Below, piece by piece: positions 49,995-59,999 of a stretch of 64,000 bases of DNA. Numbering within the stretch: the first letter of the stretch is position 1; the number at the start of each line of letters is the position of its first letter. The translations under genes were made by a program, and so were the position numbers. The notes beneath the pieces are model-generated. The model did no database searches. It was not told where the DNA came from and saw only the letters and a list, made by a program, of their open reading frames with translations. The stretch comes from an uncultured Paracoccus sp. (GTDB lineage Bacteria > Pseudomonadota > Alphaproteobacteria > Rhodobacterales > Rhodobacteraceae): NCBI RefSeq assembly GCF_945915435.1, contig NZ_CAMEFG010000006.1, positions 1 to 64,000 of the forward strand. The letters run 5' to 3'.

Positions 49995-51386
49995 TTACGC
50001 TGCCTTGCCGCGAACCACGATGGCCTTCTTGCGCAAGAAGCGCAGGAAGCCGCCATGACCATAGCGGCTGCCGCCAAGGCCCGAGGCCCCGAAGGCGGTC
50101 TTTTCCGCCCGCGCGCCGACGCCGCCCATCGTGTCGAAATCGTTGATCCACATGCCGCCCGCGTTGATGCGCTGGCCGACCGCGATGGCCTCGGCCTCGT
50201 CGCCGATCACCGCCGCCGACAGGCCGAATTCGGTGTCATTGGCCAGCCGGACGGCCTCGTCGGGGGTCTCAAACCCCATGATCGGCACGATGGGACCGAA
50301 GGTCTCGTCCCGCATCACCGCCATGTCCTGCGTCACATCGGCCAGCACCGTGGGTTCGCACCACAGCCCGCCCTGATGTTCCACGATCCGGCCCCCGGTC
50401 AGGATGCGCGCGCCCTTGGCCACGGCATCCTCGATCTGGGCGCGCAGGATATCCGCCTGGCGGGCGAAGATCACCGGGCCAAGCTCGCCCTGCGTGATGT
50501 CCTGCATGTTCATGCCAAGCGCCTGCATGCGCGCGACGGTGCGCTGCGTCACGTCGTCAAGGATGCCGTTCTGGACATAGACCCGCTCGATCGCGCAGCA
50601 AAGCTGGCCCGAGTTTTCCGTCGCGCCGCGGGTGATGATTTCCGCCGCCATCTCGGGATCGGCGCTGTCCAGCACCACGACGGGGTCGCTGCCACCCAGT
50701 TCCAGAAACGCCGTCTTGAACTGGCTGGCGGCGCGTTCTTGCACCTTGCGCCCGGTGGGGACGGAACCCGTAAAGACCAGCGTGTCGGTCAGGTCCACGA
50801 TCCAGCCGCCGGTTTCGGCCCCGCCCTCGAACACGTCCAGCACGTCGCGCAGGTGTTCGACCTCGGCGATGGCGCGGCGGAAGGGGGCGATGAAGCGCGG
50901 CGTCACCTCGCTGGGTTTGATCGCGACGGCGGAACCGGCCAGCAGCGCGCAGATCGCGTCGATCATCGCCAGGATCAGCGGATAGTTCCAGGGCGAGATG
51001 ATGCCGACCAGCTGATAGGGCACATATTGCTGCTGGAAGCGCAGCGTCGGGTCCGAGGACTGGCCGGTCGCCTCGGCCATCGCCTCGGCGGCGGTGGCGC
51101 AACGCATGCGGGTGATGCCCTTCAGCCCCTCGATCTCGTTCACGGACCATTCGTGCCGCCCGGTATCGGCGCAAAGCGCGTCGAGGATCGGCTGGTAATG
51201 GCGGTCCACCGCGTCGCACAGCGCCTCCATCGCGCGGATGCGGCCGTCGAGGCCGATCTCCAGCCATTTCGCCTGACCTTCGCGCAGCGCCTGAGTGCGG
51301 GCGGTCAGGGCGGGCAAGTCCAGCGGCGTGATCTGGTAATCCACCTTGCCGCTGCGGGGATTGCGGATGTCGATGCTGTGGGTCAT
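49995..51386 (-). CDS. Aldehyde dehydrogenase (coniferyl/aliphatic aldehyde type)
   Basis: The 463-residue NAD(P)-dependent enzyme has the cofactor segment PWNYPLILAMIDAICALLAGSAVAIKPSE, VFTGSVPTGRKVQ, the general base in FLELGGSDP (Glu ~229) and the catalytic cysteine in ENSGQLCCAIERV (Cys ~263). Length and motifs suggest an aromatic or medium-chain aldehyde substrate. It is divergent from a UbiD decarboxylase 189 bp away. The start at 51386 (THSIDIRNPRSG) is preferred, with a CCGGAATTCCC leader and no strong RBS. Confidence 0.9.
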   Translation of the reverse strand: MTHSIDIRNPRSGKVDYQITPLDLPALTARTQALREGQAKWLEIGLDGRIRAMEALCDAVDRHYQPILDALCADTGRHEWSVNEIEGLKGITRMRCATAAEAMAEATGQSSDPTLRFQQQYVPYQLVGIISPWNYPLILAMIDAICALLAGSAVAIKPSEVTPRFIAPFRRAIAEVEHLRDVLDVFEGGAETGGWIVDLTDTLVFTGSVPTGRKVQERAASQFKTAFLELGGSDPVVVLDSADPEMAAEIITRGATENSGQLCCAIERVYVQNGILDDVTQRTVARMQALGMNMQDITQGELGPVIFARQADILRAQIEDAVAKGARILTGGRIVEHQGGLWCEPTVLADVTQDMAVMRDETFGPIVPIMGFETPDEAVRLANDTEFGLSAAVIGDEAEAIAVGQRINAGGMWINDFDTMGGVGARAEKTAFGASGLGGSRYGHGGFLRFLRKKAIVVRGKAA

Positions 51387-51575
51387 GGGAATTCCGGGTT
51401 CTCGTGAAGGCTGGTTTTGCCAGAACATGCGCGGGGCGGGGCCTTCGGGGAATGGGCTTGCGGCGCTTGGGGCGGATATCCAAAGGAAAAGGCCGTGCGG
51501 GCAAAATTGCCGCGCTGTATCCCGGCCCGGCGGCGGGGTTTACTGGCCGAAACCCCTGTAACCCGCGAGGCCCCA

Positions 51576-52904
51576 ATGCAGAATTTCCTTCGTGATCTCG
51601 AATCCCGTGGCGAGCTGGCCCGCGTCGCGCGGCAGGTCGAGCCGCGCCACCAGCTTGCCGCCGTGACCCGCGCCGTCCAGCGCGCGGGCGAACAGGCGGT
51701 GCTGTTCCAGGACGTGGCGGGGTCGGCGATGCCGGTGGTCTCGAACCTCTACGGCAGCCATGACCGGCTGTGCCGGATGATCGGCGCGGGCGAGCGCACC
51801 TTCTGCGAGCGCTGGATCGAACTGACCGACGCCTGCCTTGCCGCGCGCGACGCCGATGTGATGGTCCCGGCGACGGCGGAAGAGGCCGGGGGTTTCGTCA
51901 GCGGCAAGCTGTCGGATCTGCCGGCGGTCACCTGGCACGGCCGCGATGCCGGGCCTTACTTCACCTCGGCGATCTTTCTGGCGAAGGAGCCGGACAGCGG
52001 CGTGCCGAACCTGTCCTTCCACCGCTCCATGCAGGTCAGCGACAGCGAATTGCGGGTGCGCCTTGGCGGCACCCACGACCTGACGCGCTATCAGAAGAAG
52101 GCCGAGGAGCGCGGCGAGGCGCTGGAGGCCGCGTTGCTGCTGTCCTGCCCGCCGGAACTGTTCCTGTCGGCCTGTGCGTCCTTGCCCTACGAGGCGTCCG
52201 AACTGGTGATGGCGGCGCAGATCAAGGGCGGCAAGATCGCGACGCGGCGCTGCGAGACCATCGACCTGGAGGTTCCCGCCAGCGTCGATATCGTCGTGGA
52301 AGGCCGCTTCCTGCCCAATATCAAGCGCCCCGAAGGCCCCTTTGGCGAGTTCATGGGCAACTATGTCGAGGTCGGCGACAACCATGTCTTCGAGGTCACC
52401 CATGTCAGCTATCGCCCCGATGCGGTGCTGCACGGGCTGGTCTGCGGCAGCCCCGAGGACCTGCGCCCGCTGGAGGCCGTGACCGCCGCCCGCGTCTATC
52501 GCCATGTCGCGGCGCAGGTGCCGGGCGTCATCGATGTGTGTTGCCGCCCGAACGTGATGATTTCCATCGTCAAGATCAGGAAGGCCTATGAGGGCCATGC
52601 CCAGCATGTCTTCTTGGCGGCGATGGGGTCCTATCTGGACTACAACAAGGTGGTGATCGTGGTGGACGAGGACGTGGACATCTACGATCTGGACGATGTG
52701 ATGTGGGCTTACCTCACGCGCGGGCGGGCCGATACGCGGGCCATGATCGTGCCGGATGTGCCGGGCTTCTACCGCGATCCGAAGAAGGACCATTGGGGCC
52801 GGCTGTGCATCGACGCAACGATGCCCTGGGGGCGAGAGGCGGAATTCGCCCGCAAGTCGATTCCGGGGCAGGATGAGGTTGATCTGGCGGATTGGCTGGC
52901 GTAA
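51576..52904 (+). CDS. UbiD-family (prenylated-FMN) decarboxylase, catabolic type
   Basis: The 442-residue UbiD protein starts MQNFLRDLESRGELARVARQ (no RBS of note). It has LPAVTWHGRDAGPYFTSAIFL, NLSFHRSMQV, the catalytic-glutamate region KRPEGPFGEFMGNYVEVG and DHWGRLCIDATMPWG. It would decarboxylate an aromatic or unsaturated acid with prenylated FMN. It differs clearly from the ubiquinone-linked UbiD at 15399-16868. A UbiX gene lies at the right edge of the window, so the cluster may supply its own cofactor. The substrate is not evident. Confidence 0.9.
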   Translation: MQNFLRDLESRGELARVARQVEPRHQLAAVTRAVQRAGEQAVLFQDVAGSAMPVVSNLYGSHDRLCRMIGAGERTFCERWIELTDACLAARDADVMVPATAEEAGGFVSGKLSDLPAVTWHGRDAGPYFTSAIFLAKEPDSGVPNLSFHRSMQVSDSELRVRLGGTHDLTRYQKKAEERGEALEAALLLSCPPELFLSACASLPYEASELVMAAQIKGGKIATRRCETIDLEVPASVDIVVEGRFLPNIKRPEGPFGEFMGNYVEVGDNHVFEVTHVSYRPDAVLHGLVCGSPEDLRPLEAVTAARVYRHVAAQVPGVIDVCCRPNVMISIVKIRKAYEGHAQHVFLAAMGSYLDYNKVVIVVDEDVDIYDLDDVMWAYLTRGRADTRAMIVPDVPGFYRDPKKDHWGRLCIDATMPWGREAEFARKSIPGQDEVDLADWLA

Positions 52905-53019
52905 GGGCGCGCTGACTCCCCTGCCGGATATGCTGGTGATCGCCCCGATGCGGGGCGGTTATTGGCAAGCCTTTGCGGACGTTGCCTGGCGTGAGGCGTG
53001 TTTTGGGATTTTCGCGACA

Positions 53020-53053
53020 GGCGGCCCGCTTTACAGGCCACAAGCGGGCCGCC
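53020..53053. terminator. Strong bidirectional terminator hairpin
   Basis: A perfect 12-bp inverted repeat (GGCGGCCCGCTT / AAGCGGGCCGCC) with a 10-nt loop separates the UbiD gene from the convergent YqfO-like gene. Confidence 0.7.
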
Positions 53054-53062
53054 AGAGCGGAA

Positions 53063-53521
53063 TCAATCTATCCGATTCGGCAAACCACGCCCATTATTCC
53101 ACCAGCGGTTAGGATTGTCGCTGTTCGGATTATAGGCTGCACGGCTCGCCCAATCTTCACGTAAATAGATCACTGGTTCTTCATAGTGATGCACATGGAT
53201 GATGGCATCCATAACCTTTTCAAGAATCGCCATATCTCGCTCGATCGAGATTTTCAGTTCCACCATCGGATACGTCTCGGTGCGTCCTGGCTCGAAACCA
53301 TCGACATGCGTCGTCGTGGTCGATCCGGGTTCAGGTTGAGCGGTTTCTTTGCCGATGGCCGAAATGCTTGCATTGCGCCGGTAGCGTCCAAAGGAAAGGG
53401 GATGGACTTCCATGACCGCATCCAGAATCCTGTCGGTGTCGTCGGGAACCGTTTGAATTTCGAGTGTCCAAACAGGAACAAGTGTGCCCGATTTCGCTTT
53501 GTAGGCGCTCAAGTCAACCAT
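53063..53521 (-). CDS. YqfO/NIF3-type CutA-fold domain protein
   Basis: The 152 residues are not a confidently known protein, but the pattern resembles the CutA-like insert domain of YqfO/NIF3 proteins. A strand with WTLEIQTVPDDTDRILDAVMEVHPLSFGRYRRNASISAIG is followed by TYPMVELKISIERDMAILEKVMDAIIHVHHYEEPVIYLREDW. Compare the YqfO end HPYEEPAYDI. Such stand-alone domains form trimers and may bind metal or nucleotide. RBS GGGAGGG precedes the ATG. AT-rich sequence at 53545-53575 probably holds the promoter. Confidence 0.65.
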   Translation of the reverse strand: MVDLSAYKAKSGTLVPVWTLEIQTVPDDTDRILDAVMEVHPLSFGRYRRNASISAIGKETAQPEPGSTTTTHVDGFEPGRTETYPMVELKISIERDMAILEKVMDAIIHVHHYEEPVIYLREDWASRAAYNPNSDNPNRWWNNGRGLPNRID

Positions 53522-53772
53522 GCCGTTGCCCTCCCTTGTGTTCTTGTAATGTTCCTATAACGATATGGTAACAATTGCAAGGAACGACTGGGGATATCGC
53601 GCAAATCCGGAAACCTACGGCAGGCTGGTCGCCACATGATTGCCCAAGGCGAAAGGCCGCCTTGTCGCCGCAGCCCAGACGATACCGCCCCCGCAGATTG
53701 CTGCGAGGGCGGCTGTCTTTCGAAAGCACGGTCGCGCCCTGCTTGATGCGCAGGACCGGGCCGACGCCCCCC

Positions 53773-54578
<806 letters not shown>

Positions 54579-54582
<4 letters not shown>

Positions 54583-55568
54583 GCGGGTGCCTCCGTTTCC
54601 GTGGTGTTGTGGCAGGCGACGCTGGTGGCGCCGATCATGCGCGGCTCGGGGATCACGCGGTGGCAGATGTCCGAGGCCAAGGGGCAGCGCGGGGCAAAGC
54701 GGCAGCCGCGCAGATCCTCGGTGATCGAGGGCACCATGCCGGGGATTTCGGACAGGGGCAGTTCGCCCTCTTGCCGGCGGCCGGGGCGCGGCGTTGCGGC
54801 CAGCAGGCCCCGCGTATAGGGGTGGAGGGGGGCGGAAAACAGGCGGCGGGTCTCGGCCTCTTCGACCTTGCGGCCGGCATACATCACCGCCACCCGGTCG
54901 GCGACCTGCGCCACCAGCCCCAGGTTGTGGGTGATCAGCACGATGGCGACGCCCAGTTCCGCCTGCGCCCCCTTCAGCAGCCGCATGATCTGCGCCTGCA
55001 CCGTCACGTCCAGCGCGGTGGTGGGTTCGTCTGCGATCAGCAGGTCGGGGTTGCAGGCCAAGGCCATCGCGATCACCACGCGCTGGCGCTGGCCGCCCGA
55101 CAGGCGATGCGGGTATTCGTCCACGATATGGTCGGGATCGGGCAGGCCGACCTCGCGCATCAGGGCGATCACCCGCTCGCGCGCCTCGGCGCGGCTGATG
55201 TTCTCGTGCTCCAGGATGACCTCGGCCACCTGGTTGCCGATGGTATAGACCGGGTTCAGCGCCGCCATCGGCTCCTGGAACACCATGCCGATGCGGTCGC
55301 CGCGAATCTTGCGCATGGCCTCGTTGTCGGTGACGGGCAGGTCGGTGCCGTCAAAGCGGATATGGCCGGCGGTCTTGGTCAGCCCCTCGGGCAAGAGGCC
55401 CATGACCGCCAGCGAGGTCACGGACTTGCCGCAGCCGGATTCGCCGACGATGGCCAGCGTCTTGCCGCGCGTGACATCGAAGGAAACGCCGCGCAGGATC
55501 CGGGCCTCGGGCATGTGGCTGACCGACAGGTGCAGGTCCTCGACGGAAAGCAGGGTATCCTTGGCCAT
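54579..55568 (-). CDS. Dpp/Opp-type ABC transporter ATPase (DppD-like)
   Basis: The 329-residue ATPase has Walker A GESGCGKS (~40-47), VFQEPMAALNPVYTIG, LSGGQRQRVVIAMAL, Walker [13 protein letters not shown] and ITHNLGL. The C-terminal oligopeptide-ATPase extension has the conserved cysteines of GCRFAPRCPLASDICH. The start at 55568 (AKDTLLSVEDLHL) is selected because the domain begins there. It overlaps the DppF-like gene by 4 bp. Confidence 0.92.
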
Positions 55569-55570
55569 CT

Positions 55571-56401
55571 TCAGATCTTCCTCTTGCGCAGGCGGGGGTT
55601 CATGGCGTCGTTGATGCCTTCGCCGACCAGGTTCAGCGCCAGTGCGGTGACCAGCAGCGCCAGCCCCGGAATGGCGATGATATACCAGGCGTCGCGCAAC
55701 TGGCTGCGGCCCAGCCCGATCATCGTGCCCCATGTGATCACGTTGGGATCGCCGAAGCCCAGGAAGGACAGCGCCGATTCCATCAGGATCGCGGTGGCCA
55801 CCAGCACGCTGGCCATGACCGTGATCGAGGACAGCGCATTGGGCAATATCTGGGCGAAGATGATGCGCAGGTCGCTCATCCCGATGACGATGCAGCTATG
55901 GACGAAGGCGCGTTCGCGCAGCACCAGGAATTCGCTGCGCACCAGCCGCGCCACCGTGGGCCAGGACACGACGCCAAGCGAGATGATCACCGCCTGGATC
56001 GACGGCCCCATGATGGCGATGATGACGATGGCCAGCATGAATTGCGGGATGGTCTGGAACAGTTCGGTGATGCGCATCAGCGCGTCGTCCACCCAGCCGC
56101 CGTAATAGCCCGCGAAGGCGCCGACCAGGATGCCCACGACCAGCGCGCAGGCGACCGAGACGAAGCCGACCATCAAGGACACCCGCGCGCCGTGGAAGAT
56201 GCCCGCCGCGATGTCGCGGCCAAGGCTGTCGGTGCCCAGCGGCGCGCCGGGATAGGTGCCCGGCCATTGCAGCGGCGGGCCCATCATGGCGTAGGGATCG
56301 CCGGGGTAAAGGATCGGCGCGCTCAGCGCCATCAGCAGGATCAGCGCCAGCAGGGCCAGCCCCAGCGACAGGGTCCAGTTGCGCAGGATGAGACGCATCA
56401 T
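55571..56401 (-). CDS. Dpp/Opp-type ABC transporter permease (DppC-like)
   Basis: The 276-residue permease has about six membrane segments. It carries LGTDSLGRDIAAGIFHGARVSLMVGF near the N-terminus, and an EAA loop (LRERAFVHSCIVIGMSDLRIIFAQILPNAL). The C-terminus is LNLVGEGINDAMNPRLRKRK. It is coupled to the DppB-like gene upstream (4-bp overlap) and lies 2 bp before the ATPase. Confidence 0.92.
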   Translation of the reverse strand: MMRLILRNWTLSLGLALLALILLMALSAPILYPGDPYAMMGPPLQWPGTYPGAPLGTDSLGRDIAAGIFHGARVSLMVGFVSVACALVVGILVGAFAGYYGGWVDDALMRITELFQTIPQFMLAIVIIAIMGPSIQAVIISLGVVSWPTVARLVRSEFLVLRERAFVHSCIVIGMSDLRIIFAQILPNALSSITVMASVLVATAILMESALSFLGFGDPNVITWGTMIGLGRSQLRDAWYIIAIPGLALLVTALALNLVGEGINDAMNPRLRKRKI

Positions 56402-57390
56402 TTCAGCTCCACCGTCGGGTTGATGACCGCATAGAGCAGGTCCACCAAAAGGTTAGCGATCACCACGAAGATCGAGGACAGCACCAGAATGCTGAGCAGC
56501 AGGTTCAGGTCGCGCTGCATCATCGCGTCGAACATCAGCCGCCCGATGCCGGGCCACGAGAATATGCTTTCGGTCAGTACCGCGCCGCCCAGGAAGGTGC
56601 CGATATTCGCGCCGACCACGGTCAGCAGCGGCAGCACCGCGTTCCTCAGCGCATGGCGATAGGCGATGCGGTTTTCCGAAATCCCCTTGGCGCGGGCCAC
56701 GCGGATATATTCCAGGTTCAGGACCTCGAGCATCCCGGCCCGCACCAGCCGCGTATAGATCGCGAGGTAAAAGAACGCCTGCGTCAGCACCGGCAGCGCA
56801 AGGTGCCACATCACGTCCAGCACATGCGCAAACCCGGTCTTGCCGCCGATGACGTCATACATGCCGCCCGTCGGCACCCAGCCCAGCTTGACGGAAAACA
56901 GCACGATCATCATCAGCCCGATCCAGAAGGGCGGCGTCGCATAAAGCAGCAGCGCGCCGACCGAGATCAGCCGGTCCGGCAACCGGCCCACGTTGCGCGC
57001 GGCGATCACGCCCATCACGATGCCGCCGATCAGCGCCAGCAGGATCGAGGCGCCCATCAGTAGCAGCGTCGCGGGCAGCCGATCCATGATCAGGTCCCAG
57101 TTGCTCATCCCGTGGCGGAAGGACCAGCCGAAATCCAGCGTCACGATGCGCAGCAGGAAAGCGCCCAACTGCTCGATCAGCGAACGGTCGAGGCCGAACT
57201 GGCGGCGCAGGCTTTCCATATATTCCGCATCCGCCGTGCCCGCCTCGCCCGCAAGGGCCTCGGCGGCGTCGCCGGGGGCCAGTTGCAGCAGCAGGAAGTT
57301 GATGACGGCGATGCCAAGGATGGTGAAGGCGGCATGGATCAGCCGCTTGCCGATATATCGGAATGTGGATCTGTGTCTGCGGGCAGTCAT
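56398..57390 (-). CDS. Dpp/Opp-type ABC transporter permease (DppB-like)
   Basis: The 330-residue permease has the typical N-terminal IGKRLIHAAFTILGIAVINFLLLQLAPGDA and an EAA loop (RAKGISENRIAYRHALRNAVLPLLTVVG). The end is FSWPGIGRLMFDAMMQRDLNLLLSILVLSSIFVVIANLLVDLLYAVINP. With DppC it forms the channel for the family 5 binding protein encoded two genes upstream. The substrate need not be a peptide; such systems also take up nickel, sugars and organic acids. Confidence 0.92.
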   Translation of the reverse strand: MTARRHRSTFRYIGKRLIHAAFTILGIAVINFLLLQLAPGDAAEALAGEAGTADAEYMESLRRQFGLDRSLIEQLGAFLLRIVTLDFGWSFRHGMSNWDLIMDRLPATLLLMGASILLALIGGIVMGVIAARNVGRLPDRLISVGALLLYATPPFWIGLMMIVLFSVKLGWVPTGGMYDVIGGKTGFAHVLDVMWHLALPVLTQAFFYLAIYTRLVRAGMLEVLNLEYIRVARAKGISENRIAYRHALRNAVLPLLTVVGANIGTFLGGAVLTESIFSWPGIGRLMFDAMMQRDLNLLLSILVLSSIFVVIANLLVDLLYAVINPTVELK

Positions 57391-57417
57391 GTATGGCTGG
57401 CTTTCTGCTGACGAAGT

Positions 57418-58098
57418 TCAGGTGCGACCCGGAAGCAGGGTCAGGATGTCGTGGACGGGCAGGCCGGTGGCCCGCGCCAGTGCGTCGCTATAGGGCGGCA
57501 GGTTGGTGCATTCCACCACGATCGCCCCGATGTCGGGGGCGATGCGCAGCAGGTCCCGGCCCGCCGCGATCACGTCGGCCCGCGCCCGCGCGGGGTCCAG
57601 TTGGTCGCGGGCGTCGTTGCGGCGCAGGGTGGGGTAAAGCTCGCGGCCGCTTTCCAGCCCCGCGACGGGCGTGTCGGGTCGTGCGCCTGCCGCCGCCAGA
57701 TGGGCGGGGGTGATGCTGCGGGCGTCCATCGCCAGCACGCCGACGCGGGCGCCGGTTTCGGCCTCGATGCGCGGGATCGCCAGCAGGGCCGAGGTCAGGA
57801 CCGGCACCGGGCAACCCTGCGCCAGCGCCGCCTGATGCAGCACCAGGATCCCGCAAGAGGTGGTGACGATCCCCGCCCCGCGCGCCACCAGCCGGTCGCG
57901 GGCGGCAAGGAAGCCGTCCAGCAGGTCGGTGCCGTCCCCGGCTTGCAGGCGCGCGACGGTCGCGGCTTCGACCACCTCGTAAAGCGCGGTGCCGGCGAAG
58001 GTCTCGGGGTTGCCGATATCGCCGGGCGGGCGGGGAAAGGCAGTGTTCAGCATGATGACGCCCACGCGGGGCGCCGTCCTTTCGGCGGCGGGCATCAC
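57418..58098 (-). CDS. Aspartate/glutamate racemase-family protein
   Basis: The 226-residue protein has both expected active-site cysteines: IVTTSCGILVLHQ and IVVECTNLPPYSDAL. The start RVGVIMLNTAFPRPPGDIGN is typical of the AspGlu/hydantoin-racemase-like subgroup found in catabolic operons. It may racemise or isomerise the imported substrate. It lies between the binding protein (4-bp overlap) and the permease genes of a Dpp-type importer, which implies a substrate link. Compare the single-cysteine relative at 41039-41695. Confidence 0.87.
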   Translation of the reverse strand: MMPAAERTAPRVGVIMLNTAFPRPPGDIGNPETFAGTALYEVVEAATVARLQAGDGTDLLDGFLAARDRLVARGAGIVTTSCGILVLHQAALAQGCPVPVLTSALLAIPRIEAETGARVGVLAMDARSITPAHLAAAGARPDTPVAGLESGRELYPTLRRNDARDQLDPARARADVIAAGRDLLRIAPDIGAIVVECTNLPPYSDALARATGLPVHDILTLLPGRT

Positions 58099-59705
58099 GC
58101 CTCCAACCAGGCCGCGCCCAGGCCGTTGCGCACGCCTTCGGGTCCGGTCATGAAGTCCTTCAGCCGCGCATTGGCGATGGTCACATAGATCGGGCGGGCC
58201 AGCGGCAGGATCGGCAGGTCCTCCATCGCGATGCGCTGGAATTCGTGGAACAGCGCGCGCCGCTTGTCGGGGTCGGGCTCGACGGCGGCGGCATCCAGCA
58301 CCTCGTCCATCTTGGGATTGTCATAGCCCGAGGCGTTCACGAAGGGCGTGCCCTGCCGGATGAAATCCGAGTGATAGAAGCGGTGCGAGCCGATGGTCGG
58401 GTCCGCCGTGACCGAGGAGGGGAACATCGACAGGTCGAAGTCGTATTCCTGATAGACCTGCCGGATGAAAGTCGGCACATCGGCGCTTTGCAACACCAGA
58501 TCGACGCCGACCTCGCGGAACTGCTGGCGCAGGAACTGCCCGGCGCGGTCATAGGTATCGCCCACCGCGGGCCAGATCAGCCGCAGGGTAAAGCGCATGC
58601 CGCCCGCCCCGCGCGCAAAACCCGCCTCGTCCAGCAACTGGTTCGCCCGATCCGGGTCGTAGGGATAGGCGGGCACGTCGTCGGTATGGAAATGCGGCAG
58701 CGATTGCGGGATCGGGCCGGTCAGCAGTTCCGCAAGCTGATACCAGACGGTGCCAAGCATCAATTCGCGGTTGATCGCATGCATCAGCGCATGGCGCACC
58801 TCGACCCTGGCCAGATGTTCGTTGCGCAGGTTGCATTCCAGGATGTCGAGGCTGTTGTTCATCTCGATCCCGCGTTCTTCCACCACGAAGCCGGGATTGT
58901 CGCGAAAGCGCGCGACCTCGTTCAGCGGAATCGGGCCGTCGCCGCCCAGGTGCAGCTCGCCCGCTTCGAAGGCGGCGACGCGGGCGCTGGGATCGGCGTA
59001 GAAGCGCACCGCAAGCCGGTCGAGGTAGGGTTTGCCCTCGTCCCAATAGTCGGGGTTCCTTTCCAGGATGATATGGCTGCCGCGCTCCCACTGGGCGAAC
59101 TTGAAGGGGCCGGTGCCGATGGGGGCGTTGTTGGCGGGGTTGGTCAGCGGGTCGCTGCCTTCATAGACATGCTTGGGCAGGATCGGCGATTCCCAGCCCG
59201 CCAGCGCCGCCATCATCGCGGGCGCGGGTTGCGACAGGTGCAGGACCACGGTGTGGTCGTCCGGCGTCTCGGCCCGCTCGATCGAGGCAAAGACGGCGCG
59301 GCCGCGCGGGTGGTGCTGCTTCAGCAGCTCCATGATCGAATAGGCGACATCGGCCGAGGTGAAATCCGTGCCGTCATGCCATTTCACGCCCTCGCGCAGG
59401 GTGAAGGTGACGGTCAGCCCGTCCGGCGCGATTTCCCACCCCGTGGCCAGTTCGGGCTGGGGTTGCAGGTCCCAGTCGTAGCGCACCAGCCCCTCGACCA
59501 TCTTGCCCGAGATCACCGCGACGGGCGAGGCGCTGTTGAAGGCGCTGACCATCGCGTTCGGCTCGGGCGCGATGGTCATGACGGCGGTGCCGCCCGCGCT
59601 CTGCGCCCAGGCCATGCCGCCCGGCAGCATGGCTGCGACGCCGGCCGCCGCGCCCGACAGCAGGATCGCGCGGCGGGACATTCTGAGGGTCATATCGGTT
59701 TTCAT
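58095..59705 (-). CDS. ABC transporter substrate-binding protein, family 5 (peptide/nickel type)
   Basis: The 536-residue binding protein has a signal region MTLRMSRRAILLSGAAAGVAAMLPGG with a twin-arginine motif, so Tat export is likely. Family 5 landmarks include LATGWEIAPDGLTVTFTLREGVKWHDGTDFTSADV, PIGTGPFKFAQWERGSHIILERNPDYWDEGKPYLD, and RQAL-like HALMHAINRELM. It collects the solute for the Dpp-like permease. Two ATGs (59708, 59705) precede the signal; 59705 is better spaced from GGGGAG. It heads the operon, divergent from the ThDP-enzyme gene. Confidence 0.92.
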   Translation of the reverse strand: MKTDMTLRMSRRAILLSGAAAGVAAMLPGGMAWAQSAGGTAVMTIAPEPNAMVSAFNSASPVAVISGKMVEGLVRYDWDLQPQPELATGWEIAPDGLTVTFTLREGVKWHDGTDFTSADVAYSIMELLKQHHPRGRAVFASIERAETPDDHTVVLHLSQPAPAMMAALAGWESPILPKHVYEGSDPLTNPANNAPIGTGPFKFAQWERGSHIILERNPDYWDEGKPYLDRLAVRFYADPSARVAAFEAGELHLGGDGPIPLNEVARFRDNPGFVVEERGIEMNNSLDILECNLRNEHLARVEVRHALMHAINRELMLGTVWYQLAELLTGPIPQSLPHFHTDDVPAYPYDPDRANQLLDEAGFARGAGGMRFTLRLIWPAVGDTYDRAGQFLRQQFREVGVDLVLQSADVPTFIRQVYQEYDFDLSMFPSSVTADPTIGSHRFYHSDFIRQGTPFVNASGYDNPKMDEVLDAAAVEPDPDKRRALFHEFQRIAMEDLPILPLARPIYVTIANARLKDFMTGPEGVRNGLGAAWLEA

Positions 59706-59999
59706 CATCGCTCCCCTGATGGATGGTGCCCGTCCGCAGCGGCGGGTCTGGTTCTGGGTCCGGTGTCGCTCTTGTGCGGACAACCTGCCGGTCCGTTCAA
59801 CAGACTATGAACGCGGCAGGCCCATGCTGCACAGCGGCCTTTTTATTCTTATGGGTCTGGTTTTGTTGATATCAGAAGAAACCCCCTCGCGTGGCTGTGA
59901 TGGCCTGCGCGGCGGCATTGCGCCGCAGGGCGCGCCGGGCGCAGAAAAGGGCAGGTGAGAGGGGGCACAGGACCGCCCCTGAGAAGCGAAAGGAAGGCC

